This document shows, one piece after another, positions 26,501 to 34,771 of a stretch of 64,000 nt of DNA. The notes beneath the pieces are model-generated. The model saw only the letters and a list, made by a program, of their open reading frames with translations, searched no databases and was not told the DNA's origin. How positions within the stretch are numbered: position 1 is the first letter of the stretch; each line of letters begins with the position of its first letter. The stretch lies in the NCBI RefSeq assembly GCF_049959315.1, contig NZ_CP188201.1; one strand, written 5' to 3'. The translations under genes and the position numbers were made by a program. Source of the DNA: Serratia proteamaculans_D. Lineage in GTDB: Bacteria > Pseudomonadota > Gammaproteobacteria > Enterobacterales > Enterobacteriaceae.

Positions 26501-26739
26501 GAGGACATGTACATCAGATTATCGATACCGTTCATGTTCTGTTCGATAATCTGAGTCACGGTATCCTGCACCGTTTTTGCATCTGCGCCCGGATAGTTTG
26601 CGGAAATACTAACCGCTGGTGGTGCAATAGTTGGATACTGCGCAATCGGCAGTTTCATTATTGACAGCACACCCGCCAACATGACGATGATGGCGATTAC
26701 CCAGGCGAAAATCGGGCGATCTATAAAGAACTTAGCCAT
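23593..26739 (-). CDS. acrB: RND multidrug efflux pump AcrB
   Basis: 1048 residues, very close to E. coli AcrB throughout. It begins MAKFFIDRPIFAWVIAI (TM1), with two large periplasmic loops and twelve transmembrane helices. Proton relay residues are present: the Asp pair in GLLVDDAIVVVENV (D407, D408) and the Lys in TTIGLSAKNAILIVEFAKD. The trimer exports dyes, detergents, bile salts and many antibiotics with AcrA and TolC. It lies 17 bp downstream of acrA in one operon. The C-terminus SHPVDHH is His-rich as in E. coli. Confidence 0.97.
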   Translation of the reverse strand: MAKFFIDRPIFAWVIAIIVMLAGVLSIMKLPIAQYPTIAPPAVSISANYPGADAKTVQDTVTQIIEQNMNGIDNLMYMSSTSDSSGSVTITLTFNSGTDPDIAQVQVQNKLSLATPLLPQEVQQQGLKVEKSSSSFLMVAGFISDDPSMTQDDIADYVASNIKDPISRSSGVGEVQLFGAQYAMRVWLDPNKLNNFQLTTTDVTSAITEQNNQIAAGQLGGMPPVPGQQLNASIIAQTRLTSPEEFGKILLKVNADGSQVRLSDVAHIERGAESYAVTARYNGKPAAGLGIKLATGANALNTAQGVKDALTKMQPFFPQGMKVVYPYDTTPFVKISINEVVKTLIEAIILVFLVMYLFLQNFRATLIPTIAVPVVLLGTFAILAAFGFSINTLTMFGMVLAIGLLVDDAIVVVENVERVMSEEGLPPKEATKKSMEQIQGALVGIAMVLSAVFVPMAFFGGSTGAIYRQFSITIVSAMALSVLVALILTPALCATLLKPVAKGDHGVKTGFFGWFNRMFEKSTHHYTDSVANILRSTGRYLVIYLLIVVGMALLFLRLPSSFLPDEDQGILLTMVQLPAGATEARTSKVLEEVTDYFLTKEKDNVVSVFTVAGFGFNGNGQNNGLSFVSLKDWSERKGEANKVPAIAGRAMGAFSQIKDGLVFPFNLPAIIELGTATGFDFQLIDQGGLGHEKLTEARNQLLGMAAKHPDMLVGMRPNGLEDTPQFKLIIDQEKAKALGVSITTINSTLSTALGGSYVNDFIDRGRVKKVYVQADAPFRMLPEDINKWFVRGTSGQMVPFSAFSSAKWEYGSPRLERYNGLPSMEILGQATPGKSTGEAMNLMEELASKLPSGIGYDWTGMSYQERLSGNQAPALYAISILVVFLCLAALYESWSIPFSVMLVLPLGVIGALLAATMRGLNNDVYFQVGLLTTIGLSAKNAILIVEFAKDLMDKEGKGLIEATLEAVRMRLRPILMTSLAFILGVLPLVISSGAGSGAQNAVGTGVMGGMITATVLAIFFVPVFFVVVRRRFSRKSDDVEHSHPVDHH

Positions 26740-26756
26740 GTCTTACCGGCTCCTTT

Positions 26757-27944
26757 TTATGACTTCTGCGCTTCAGACTGCGGCTGCTTTTGCGCCTGAG
26801 TGTCAACTTCCTGCACTTTTACCTGAGCGCCTGGGCGGACTTTCATCAGGCCAGTGACAATCACGCGGTCGCCGGCTTTCAGGCCGTCGGTAACCAACCA
26901 TTTGTCACCAATCGCCTGGTCCGCTTTCAGCGTGCGCATTTCGACTTTATCGTCAGCGCCCACCACCATCGCGGTAGCTTCGCCACGCGGGTTACGTGTT
27001 ACACCCTGTTGTGGCACCAGCAATGCATCGCTACGCACGCCTTCGTCCAGACGGGCGCGAACAAACATACCTGGCAACAGCGTATCGTTCGGGTTAGGGA
27101 ACAGGGCGCGAATGGTGATAGAACCGGTGGTTTCATCTACGGTGACGTCAGAGAATTCCAGCGTGCCTTCCTGAGCGTATTGCGCACCGTTCTCCAGCAG
27201 CAGTTTCACCTTGGCCTTGCCGTTTTCCTGTTTCAGCGCACCGCTGGCCAGTTCTTGCTTCAAGCGCAGGAAGTCGTTGCTCGATTGGGTTACGTCGACG
27301 TAAATCGGGTCCAACTGTTGCACGGTAGACAGCGCCGTGGTTTGGCCGTTGCTGACCAGCGCGCCTTCGGTTACGGAAGATTTGCCGATACGTCCGGAAA
27401 TTGGGGACGTCACTTTAGTGTAAGCCAGGTTGATACGCGCAGTTTCTACCGCCGCTTTTGCGGCTATCACAGCGGCGTCCGCCTGCTGCAGGTTGGAAAC
27501 GGCGGTATCGTAATCCTGCTTGCTGATGTAACTGGTGCCCAGCAAGGGTTTGTAGCGGTTGACCGTCACGCGCGCGATAGAAGCGCTGGCCTGTGCTTTG
27601 GCCAGGTCGCCTTTGGCGCTGTCATAGCTTGCCTGATAGGTAGCAGGATCAATCTGATACAGGGAAGTGCCTGCCTTGATATCACTGCCTTCAACAAAGT
27701 TGCGTTTCAGGATAATGCCGCTAACCTGAGGGCGAACTTCGGCGATACGATACGCAGCGGTGCGGCCAGGAAGATCGGTAGTCATATTGAGAGGCTCGGC
27801 CTTCAATGTCACTACACCCACTTCGGGAGCCGGTGGTTGGGCGCCTTGCTGTTGGGTTTCTTTATCGTTACATCCTGTAAGCATTAAGCTGCCTGAAAGC
27901 ATCAGAACTGCCGCCAGAGGCGTTAACCCTCTGTTTTTGTTCAT
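26757..27944 (-). CDS. acrA: Membrane fusion lipoprotein AcrA
   Basis: 395 residues. A lipoprotein signal ends at LTGC (Cys25). The order is then lipoyl half, alpha-helical hairpin (about residues 100-170, rich in Ala, Gln and Lys), second lipoyl half, beta-barrel and membrane-proximal domain. The family motif GRTAAYRIAEVRPQVSGII is present. AcrA is anchored in the inner membrane and joins AcrB to the outer membrane channel TolC. It is the first gene of acrAB, divergent from its repressor gene acrR. Confidence 0.96.
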   Translation of the reverse strand: MNKNRGLTPLAAVLMLSGSLMLTGCNDKETQQQGAQPPAPEVGVVTLKAEPLNMTTDLPGRTAAYRIAEVRPQVSGIILKRNFVEGSDIKAGTSLYQIDPATYQASYDSAKGDLAKAQASASIARVTVNRYKPLLGTSYISKQDYDTAVSNLQQADAAVIAAKAAVETARINLAYTKVTSPISGRIGKSSVTEGALVSNGQTTALSTVQQLDPIYVDVTQSSNDFLRLKQELASGALKQENGKAKVKLLLENGAQYAQEGTLEFSDVTVDETTGSITIRALFPNPNDTLLPGMFVRARLDEGVRSDALLVPQQGVTRNPRGEATAMVVGADDKVEMRTLKADQAIGDKWLVTDGLKAGDRVIVTGLMKVRPGAQVKVQEVDTQAQKQPQSEAQKS

Positions 27945-28034
27945 AGAAAAACCTCAAGTGTCCGATTTCAAAATGATCAATGGATCACAAGCTTTAAAAC
28001 CCATTGCTGCGTTAATTATATGTGCGTGCTATGG

Positions 28035-28058
28035 TACATACATACGCGAATGTATGTA
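28035..28058. promoter_or_regulatory. AcrR operator between acrA and acrR
   Basis: Perfect 9-bp arms TACATACAT and ATGTATGTA flank a 6-base spacer ACGCGA. This has the same arms and 24-bp length as the E. coli AcrR operator. It lies 29 bp before the acrR start and can control both divergent promoters. Confidence 0.92.
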
Positions 28059-28086
28059 AATCACACTCCCCCGAAAAAACAACGTC

Positions 28087-28770
28087 ATGGCACGAAAAAC
28101 CAAACAGCAGGCGCTGGAAACTCGACAGCACATACTTGATGCTGCGGTGCAAGAATTTTCTGAACGTGGCGTTTCCGCAACGTCACTGACAGATATTGCC
28201 ACTGCTGCCGGAGTTACGCGTGGTGCAATTTATTGGCACTTCAAGAACAAGGTAGACCTGTTTAACGAAGTTTGGGAATTATCAGAGTCAAAAATTGGTG
28301 ATCTGGAACTAGAGTATCAGGCAAAGTTCCCTGAGAATCCACTGCGTATTTTACGAGAAATTCTGATTTACATTCTGACGGCTACGGTCGATGACAGCCG
28401 CCGACGAGCGCTGATGGAGATCGTTTTCCACAAGTGCGAATTCGTCGGTGAGATGATGCCGCTGCATGAAGCGCGTAAAGTCTTGTACCTGGCAGGTTAT
28501 GAACGTATTGAGTCGGTGCTGCGTGACTGTATGGGCCATGGCCAACTGCCCGTTGATTTGCACACCCGCCGCGCGGCAATTATCCTGCATGCCTATATTA
28601 CCGGCCTGATGGAGAATTGGCTGTTTATGCCGGAGAGCTTTGATCTGAAAGCCGAAGCGACGGCGCTGATCGACTCCTTCCTCGAAATGGTCCAATTCAG
28701 TCCCGCCTTACGGGTCAAGCCGGAAGAACTGGCGACGCAGCCACGCAGCGTCGAAACCCATCCTTTATAG
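28087..28770 (+). CDS. acrR: TetR-family repressor AcrR
   Basis: 227 residues. The N-terminal helix-turn-helix (about 10-55) includes LTDIATAAGVTRGAIYWHFK; the C-terminal all-helical domain binds drugs and dimerises. It represses acrAB and itself through the palindrome upstream, and dissociates on binding structurally varied ligands. It ends 10 bp before the DsrE-like gene, so the two may be cotranscribed. Confidence 0.95.
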   Translation: MARKTKQQALETRQHILDAAVQEFSERGVSATSLTDIATAAGVTRGAIYWHFKNKVDLFNEVWELSESKIGDLELEYQAKFPENPLRILREILIYILTATVDDSRRRALMEIVFHKCEFVGEMMPLHEARKVLYLAGYERIESVLRDCMGHGQLPVDLHTRRAAIILHAYITGLMENWLFMPESFDLKAEATALIDSFLEMVQFSPALRVKPEELATQPRSVETHPL

Positions 28771-28780
28771 GAGAAACACC

Positions 28781-29134
28781 ATGTCATCCGTTGTGTTGAT
28801 TGCCAATGGCGCCGCCTATGGCCACGAATCGCTGTTTAACGCCCTGCGTCTGGCCATTACCCTGAAAGAGCAGCAAAGCGATCTCGACCTGAAACTGTTT
28901 CTGATGTCCGATGCGGTAGTGGCCGGGTTGGCAGGCCAACAGCCGCGCGAAGGTTACCATTTACAGCAGATGCTGGAGATTCTCACTGCGCAACAGGTAC
29001 CGGTGAAACTGTGCAAGACCTGTGCCGACGCGCGTGGCGTGAGCCAATTGCCACTGGCGGATGGGGTAGAGATCGGAACTCTGGTCGAGTTGGCGCAATG
29101 GACGCTGGCTGCCGGGAAAGTGCTGACGTTCTGA
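28781..29134 (+). CDS. DsrE-family protein
   Basis: 117 residues with a DsrE/DsrF-like alpha/beta fold, resembling E. coli YchN in the start SSVVLIANGAAYGHESLFNALR. A CKTCADARG segment near residue 76 gives a CXXC pair, possibly used in sulfur relay or thiol chemistry. It has a strong ribosome-binding site (AGGAGAAACACC) and lies 10 bp after acrR, so transcription from the acrR promoter is likely. The function is unproven; the family includes sulfurtransferase-related proteins. Confidence 0.85.
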   Translation: MSSVVLIANGAAYGHESLFNALRLAITLKEQQSDLDLKLFLMSDAVVAGLAGQQPREGYHLQQMLEILTAQQVPVKLCKTCADARGVSQLPLADGVEIGTLVELAQWTLAAGKVLTF

Positions 29135-29237
29135 TCCTGCGACATCTGTACATCACCAGCAATGCTTTTCTTATTCTTTGGCCATCTGCGATCGTGATAA
29201 TCTTTAGGCTTCTTTATTATTGATTCGAAGCCAAATC

Positions 29238-32200
29238 ATGCATCGCAGGTTAGCTAAAGGTTCTTTTCTGGCGTTCCCCTCATTCCTGAGTGTGGGCCTT
29301 TCCCGCGCCCTTGCCCTGTTTTTACTGATCGCGGTCTGCGCGGTCTGCCAACCTGTGGCCTATGCGTCCCTTAATGGCGACCTGCCGTCCCGCAGCGAAA
29401 TTCAAAGCCAGATTGAAGCGCTGAACAAGCAAAAGACGCTGACCCCGGTCAATAAGCTCACCCAGCAAGATTTGGCTCGCACGCTTGAACTGCTGGACGC
29501 GATTGAACGCACCAAACAAGATAGCGCTCAGCTTAAGCAGCAGTTGCAGCTGGCGCCGGGCAAACAGCGTCAGGTCACTGCCGATCTCGATGCACTCAAG
29601 ACGCCGGTAGACGGCACGGCCGCCAGGGCCGAACTGCTTCAGCTTTCGCTGCGCCAGTTGGAAAGCCGCCTTTATCAAACCCTCGACGACCTGCAGACTG
29701 CGCAGGAAAACCTGTCGACCTATAACAGCCAACTGGTTTCATTGCAGACTCAGCCGGAGCGGGTACAGAGCAGCATGTACACCGCTTCGCAGCGTCTGCA
29801 GGAGATCCGTAACCAGATCAACGATCAGACGCCGGGCCAAAACTCACTGCGCGACAGCCAGTTAGTGATGCTGGCAACCGAACAGACGTTGCTCAATGCG
29901 CAAATTGATCTGCAGCGCAAAAGCCTGGAAGCCAACACCACCTTGCAGGATCTGCTGCAGAAACAACGTGATTACACCACCGGGCATATTGATGCTTTGG
30001 ACCACAGCGTGCAATTGCTGCAAGAAGTGGTCAACAGCAAGCGCCTGACGCTGTCGGAAAAAACCGCCAAAGAGGCGCAGAACCCGGAAGATGCTACGGA
30101 CATTCAGCACGATCAATTGGTCAGTAAAGAGCTGGACGTTAACCGCCAGCTCAGCCAACGGTTGATTGCCGCCACCGAAGAGAGCAACGTGCTGTTCCAG
30201 CAGAATATTCGGGTGAAGAACTGGCTCGATCGTGGCCTGCAGGCGGAACGTAATCTAAAAGAGCAGATCCAGGTGCTCAAAGGCAGTCTGGTGCTGTCGC
30301 GCATTTTGTATCAGCAGCAGCAGAGCCTGCCGCAGGGGACGCTGGTGGCAGACATGGGCACACGCATCGCCGATCTGCGTCTGGAACAGTTTGATATCAA
30401 CCAGCAGCGCGACGACCTGTTCAAAGGTGACGATTACATCAATAAGCTGGTTGCCGACAGTAAAGAAAAAGCCAGTGCAGACGTGCTGGACGCTTTAAAC
30501 GAAATCGTCGATATGCGTCGTGAGCTGCTGGACCAGTTGAACAAACAACTCAGCAATCAGTTGGCGCAGTCGATCAACCTGCAGATTAACCAGCAGCAGT
30601 TGACCAGCGTTAACAGCTCACTGCGAGATACGCTGACCCAGCAGATTTTCTGGGTTAACAGTAACAAACCGGTTGATTTGGCGTGGTTGAAAGCCCTGCC
30701 GGGGGCGGTCAGAGATCAGCTTGCCACCCTCGATTTCAAATTCGACCTGGGCAAAATAGTGCAGGGCGGTTTGAATTCACTGGTGGTGCTGATCCCGCTG
30801 CTGTTGCTGCTCGGCCTGTTACGCTGGCGCTACAAGCTGATCGACAGCCATTTGCAACGGTTGGCCAACGACGTCGGGCAGTTAAAGCGCGATGGCCAAC
30901 TGCATACACCAAAAGCCATCTTACTGACCTTGCTGAAGGTCGTTCCCGGCTCGGCGCTGCTGCTGGGGGCCGGGTTCTGGGGGGATCGTGCCGAAATTGG
31001 CCTCAGTGATTTCATCTGGGCGCTGTCGCAGCAGTTGGCGCTATTTTGGCTGATTTTCGGCTTCACCTACCGCATGCTGGCAGTGGGCGGCGTTTGTGAG
31101 CGCCACTTCAATTTTGCCCCTGAGCTTTGCGCGCATTACCGCCGTCAGACGGTGCGGCTGGGCCTGGCGCTGCTGCCGTTGATCTTCTGGTCGGTGCTGG
31201 GCGAGAAAGCGCCGCTGCGGCTGGTGGAAGACGTGATCGGCCAGGTGGTGGTGATGCTGACGTTGGCACTGCTGACCGTGCTGGTGTTCCCGATGTGCCG
31301 TGACAGTTGGCGCGAGAAAGGTTCGCACGCGGTACGGCTGGTGATAGTGACCGCCATTGCGGCCACGCCGTTGATCCTGCTTGGGCTGATGTTCGCCGGT
31401 TACTTCTACACCACGCTGCGGCTGGCCGGCCGTTGGATCGACAGTCTGTACCTGTTCTTCCTGTGGAATATTGTTTATCTGACGGCGATCCGTGGATTGA
31501 GCGTCGCGGCGCGCCGCCTGGCCTACCGCCGTGCGCTGGCCCGTCGTCAGAGCCTGGCAAAAGAGAAAGAGGGAGCCGAAGGGCTGGAACCGGTTGAAGA
31601 GCCTCCTTTGGCGCTCGATCAAATCAACCAGCAGTCGCTGCGTCTGACCACCATGGCGCTGTTTATAATCTTCGCCAGCGCTTTTTATGCCATTTGGTCC
31701 GATCTGGTGACGGTGATCTCGTATCTGGACAGCATCACGCTATGGCATTACACCGCTACCGTTGCCGGCAGCAGCGTGGCGCAGGCGGTAACGCTGGGCA
31801 ATATGATGGTAGCAATAGCTGCGGTTATCGTTGCCTATGTCATGACGCGCAACCTGCCGGGTTTACTGGAGGTGGTGGTGTTGTCGCGGCTGCAGTTGCG
31901 GCAGGGCACCTCTTACGCCGTCACCACCATACTGACCTATCTGATCACCACCGTGGGCGCAGTGACCGCACTAGGATCGCTGGGCGTATCCTGGGATAAG
32001 TTGCAGTGGCTGGCGGCCGGTTTGACCGTCGGGCTGGGCTTCGGTTTGCAGGAGATTTTCGCCAACTTTGTCTCCGGTCTGATTATCCTGTTTGAACGGC
32101 CGATCCGTATCGGCGATACCATTACTATCGGTACTTTCTCAGGCTCGGTCAGCAAAATCCGTATTCGTGCCACCACCATCACCGATTTTGACCGCAAAGA

Positions 32201-32630
32201 AGTGATCATCCCGAACAAGGCGTTTGTCACCGAGCGGTTGATCAACTGGTCGCTGTCAGACACCATCACCCGCGTATTGATCAAGGTTGGCGTAGCCTAC
32301 GGGTCTGATCTGGACAAGGTGAAAGCGGTGCTGTTGCAGGCGGCGCGCGATAACCCGCGGGTGATGACCGATCCCGAGCCGCAGGTGTTCTTCCTTAATT
32401 TCGGTGCCAGCACGCTGGATCACGAACTGCGCCTTTACGTGCGTGAGTTGCGTGACCGCAGCTATACCGTTGACGAACTGAACCGCTCGATCGAACGCCT
32501 GTGCCGTGAGAACGATATCAATATCGCCTTCAATCAGCTTGAGGTGTATTTGCACAATCAGCAGGGCAACGAGGTGCAGGAAGTGAAACGGACATTATCG
32601 CCGGATGAAGGCGGTACGTCGGCAGGCTAA
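29238..32630 (+). CDS. mscK: Potassium-dependent mechanosensitive channel MscK
   Basis: 1130 residues from the ATG at 29238; a TTG six codons upstream is in frame. A signal peptide ends near AYA. A long periplasmic Gln-rich coiled-coil domain follows (about 50-480), then about eleven transmembrane segments, and a C-terminal MscS domain (about 900-1110). The pore helix and conserved GLGFGLQEIFANFVSGLII are present. It matches E. coli MscK (KefA) in length and order. It opens under membrane tension and is modulated by external potassium. It stands alone between the DsrE-like gene and the convergent rsmS. Confidence 0.95.
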   Translation: MHRRLAKGSFLAFPSFLSVGLSRALALFLLIAVCAVCQPVAYASLNGDLPSRSEIQSQIEALNKQKTLTPVNKLTQQDLARTLELLDAIERTKQDSAQLKQQLQLAPGKQRQVTADLDALKTPVDGTAARAELLQLSLRQLESRLYQTLDDLQTAQENLSTYNSQLVSLQTQPERVQSSMYTASQRLQEIRNQINDQTPGQNSLRDSQLVMLATEQTLLNAQIDLQRKSLEANTTLQDLLQKQRDYTTGHIDALDHSVQLLQEVVNSKRLTLSEKTAKEAQNPEDATDIQHDQLVSKELDVNRQLSQRLIAATEESNVLFQQNIRVKNWLDRGLQAERNLKEQIQVLKGSLVLSRILYQQQQSLPQGTLVADMGTRIADLRLEQFDINQQRDDLFKGDDYINKLVADSKEKASADVLDALNEIVDMRRELLDQLNKQLSNQLAQSINLQINQQQLTSVNSSLRDTLTQQIFWVNSNKPVDLAWLKALPGAVRDQLATLDFKFDLGKIVQGGLNSLVVLIPLLLLLGLLRWRYKLIDSHLQRLANDVGQLKRDGQLHTPKAILLTLLKVVPGSALLLGAGFWGDRAEIGLSDFIWALSQQLALFWLIFGFTYRMLAVGGVCERHFNFAPELCAHYRRQTVRLGLALLPLIFWSVLGEKAPLRLVEDVIGQVVVMLTLALLTVLVFPMCRDSWREKGSHAVRLVIVTAIAATPLILLGLMFAGYFYTTLRLAGRWIDSLYLFFLWNIVYLTAIRGLSVAARRLAYRRALARRQSLAKEKEGAEGLEPVEEPPLALDQINQQSLRLTTMALFIIFASAFYAIWSDLVTVISYLDSITLWHYTATVAGSSVAQAVTLGNMMVAIAAVIVAYVMTRNLPGLLEVVVLSRLQLRQGTSYAVTTILTYLITTVGAVTALGSLGVSWDKLQWLAAGLTVGLGFGLQEIFANFVSGLIILFERPIRIGDTITIGTFSGSVSKIRIRATTITDFDRKEVIIPNKAFVTERLINWSLSDTITRVLIKVGVAYGSDLDKVKAVLLQAARDNPRVMTDPEPQVFFLNFGASTLDHELRLYVRELRDRSYTVDELNRSIERLCRENDINIAFNQLEVYLHNQQGNEVQEVKRTLSPDEGGTSAG

Positions 32631-32669
32631 TGGAATGAGAAGCAGGGTTCAGCGCAACCTAAACCCTTC

Positions 32670-32849
32670 TTACTGGCCGACAGGCAGGTAAGGGGAGGTG
32701 ACGCCGTTGCGCTGCAACTTTTCCTGGTAGTCCCGTTTGACAATATCCAGCGCCGCCAGCGCGGTGGCCGGATCGATCTCATTGCATTCCAGCAGGTAAA
32801 TCAGATCTACCGCCAGTTGCAATTCTGCTGAGGCATTTTCTAGAGACAT
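32670..32849 (-). CDS. rsmS: RsmS/YbaM small regulatory protein
   Basis: 59 residues from MSLENASAELQLAVDLIYLLE, matching E. coli YbaM at its start. A longer in-frame reading extends upstream into priC and is not supported by the family. In Pectobacterium the orthologue RsmS affects quorum-controlled virulence traits; the mechanism is unclear. It lies just downstream of priC, as in E. coli, and is predicted to be cytosolic and mainly helical. Confidence 0.88.
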   Translation of the reverse strand: MSLENASAELQLAVDLIYLLECNEIDPATALAALDIVKRDYQEKLQRNGVTSPYLPVGQ

Positions 32850-32955
32850 AAAACCCACGTTTAAATTGAGATGAATGAGTGATGCTTCGCTTCGGCTGAG
32901 TATAGTGAACAAGGTCCGCGGCGGGGAATAAACATTAAAATATTGTGATAAATCT

Positions 32956-33492
32956 TCAAAAACCGTTTTCTTTACGTTCAATACTGCGCTCGATTCGTGC
33001 CAGCGCCTGACGGCAACGCATCAATCGGCCTTCCAGCGCCGCCAGCTCATGCTGCAGTTTTTGCTGCGCTGCCAGCGTGGTCTGTCTACCTAACAGGCTT
33101 TCCCGATCCTGGATCATCGAAATGATCCGACGCTCATAATCCTGATGCTCAGCCAGCTTATGGTACAAATCGGCCGCCACGACTTCCTTGGGCTGATTTT
33201 TCCGGCGCAGTGCCTGGGTCGCCAATTCGCGCTGCAGAGCGGTGATCTGCGCCACCAGTCTCTCGGCCAGAAAGGCTACCTGGGTGGTGCGGCTGTCGTT
33301 GGCGGCGGTCTGCAACTGGGCGAAGTTCTTTTGTACTTCTGTCAGGTAATCGCGCAGCCGGGTGCCACGGTTGGAAAATAACGCAGCGTCAAAGCGTGCC
33401 TGAGGGATCGGCGCGTCGCCTTGCGGCGTGATTTCGCCGGCTAACACCGTGATCTGTTGTTCTAACACTTGTAAAAGACGCTGAGTACTCAC
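32956..33492 (-). CDS. priC: Primosomal replication protein PriC
   Basis: 178 residues, largely alpha-helical and rich in Gln, Arg and Leu, like E. coli PriC (N-terminal VLEQQITVLAGEI, C-terminal QALARIERSIE). It restarts stalled forks by loading DnaB in the PriA-independent route with Rep. It is divergent from ybaN and followed by rsmS, the conserved order. Confidence 0.92.
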   Translation of the reverse strand: MSTQRLLQVLEQQITVLAGEITPQGDAPIPQARFDAALFSNRGTRLRDYLTEVQKNFAQLQTAANDSRTTQVAFLAERLVAQITALQRELATQALRRKNQPKEVVAADLYHKLAEHQDYERRIISMIQDRESLLGRQTTLAAQQKLQHELAALEGRLMRCRQALARIERSIERKENGF

Positions 33493-33642
33493 GTTGGCTC
33501 CATAACGATGATAGTGGGTTCAGCTTGCACGCGTTCACACCGTGAAACAAGCGCTGTACGCATATTCCGGCCGCTGCGACTGGTGATGCTGGGGAAGCCG
33601 GTGATAAAGTGACGTTAGACAGGTTGATGGACAAGGACCCCC

Positions 33643-34023
33643 ATGACGCGTTGGTTATTGATAATCCTCGGTTGGCTGGCGGTAGTGCTGGCGACGCTGG
33701 GCGTGGTATTGCCGCTGCTGCCCACCACGCCCTTTCTGCTGTTGGCCGCCTGGTGTTTTGCCCGTTCATCCCCGCGATTTCACGGCTGGTTGCTGTACCG
33801 TTCATGGTTTGGCCCCTACCTGCGCCACTGGCAACAGCACCGCGCATTACCGCCTGGGACCAAATGGAAGGCCGTATTGATGATTGTGCTGACGTTTGCG
33901 GTTTCGCTGTGGTTGGTGAAGCTTTGGTGGGTGCGCGGCTTACTGTTAGTGATGCTGGCCGTTCTGCTGATCTTTATGTCACGGCTGCCGGTTGTTGACC
34001 TGCCGCAACAAAAACAGCGCTGA
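33643..34023 (+). CDS. ybaN: DUF454 inner membrane protein YbaN
   Basis: 126 residues with about three transmembrane helices. The conserved family core GVVLPLLPTTPFLLLAAWCF lies near residues 21-40, and RFHGWLL near 56. It belongs to the DUF454 family, of unknown function. The location between priC and apt matches E. coli. Confidence 0.92.
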   Translation: MTRWLLIILGWLAVVLATLGVVLPLLPTTPFLLLAAWCFARSSPRFHGWLLYRSWFGPYLRHWQQHRALPPGTKWKAVLMIVLTFAVSLWLVKLWWVRGLLLVMLAVLLIFMSRLPVVDLPQQKQR

Positions 34024-34136
34024 TCGCACACCGTCGGTTGCATTTGTCCGCCAGTTTGCATAAATTTGACCGTTTTCGTGTGCGGGTTAAGATGACCTGC
34101 GCGCAAGTCATCAGGCAGTTTTATCAGGCAACAATT

Positions 34137-34688
34137 ATGACCGCTACTGCGCAGCAGCTTCAGTTTATTAAAGACAGTATCAAAACCATCCCGGATTACC
34201 CTAAGCCGGGCATACTGTTCCGCGACGTCACCAGCCTGCTGGAAAACCCGCTGGCCTACGCTGCCAGCATCGAATTGCTGGTTGAGCGTTTCCGCGAAGC
34301 AGGCGTCACCAAAGTGGTTGGCACCGAAGCGCGCGGCTTCCTGTTTGGCGCCCCGGTTGCGTTGGCGCTGGGCGTGGGTTTTGTTCCAGTGCGCAAACCG
34401 GGCAAGCTGCCGCGTGCCACCCTCAGCGAAAGCTATGAGCTGGAATACGGCACCGACAAGTTGGAAATCCACACCGATGCTATCAGCGCCGGTGATAAAG
34501 TGCTGGTGGTGGACGATCTGCTGGCCACGGGCGGCACCATCGAAGCCACCGCAAAACTGATCCGCCGTTTGGGTGGTGAAGTGACAGACGCCGCCTTCAT
34601 TATCAATCTGCCGGATCTCGGCGGTGAAGCGCGTTTAAACACCCTGGGTATTGAATGCTACAGCCTGGTCAACTTCTCCGGCCACTGA
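34137..34688 (+). CDS. apt: Adenine phosphoribosyltransferase
   Basis: 183 residues from MTATAQQLQFIKDSI, the same length as E. coli Apt. The PRPP-binding motif VLVVDDLLATGGT lies near residue 123, and the flexible loop includes RKPGKLPRATLSESYELEYG. It converts adenine and PRPP to AMP. Open reading continues upstream, but the family start at 34137 is clear. It precedes dnaX in the conserved order and complements ade, adeQ and gsk in purine salvage. Confidence 0.96.
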   Translation: MTATAQQLQFIKDSIKTIPDYPKPGILFRDVTSLLENPLAYAASIELLVERFREAGVTKVVGTEARGFLFGAPVALALGVGFVPVRKPGKLPRATLSESYELEYGTDKLEIHTDAISAGDKVLVVDDLLATGGTIEATAKLIRRLGGEVTDAAFIINLPDLGGEARLNTLGIECYSLVNFSGH

Positions 34689-34771
34689 TCTGCATTACCA
34701 CAACGGCCTCGCGGATCGCCGCGGGGCTGTGTTAGCATGACCCTCCAGATTACTCGACTTTTCCGGTATTA

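Noticed and set aside
26790..27887. 365-codon open frame antisense to acrA
   Set aside because: Entirely opposite acrA, with no family motif and no operon context; a shadow frame.
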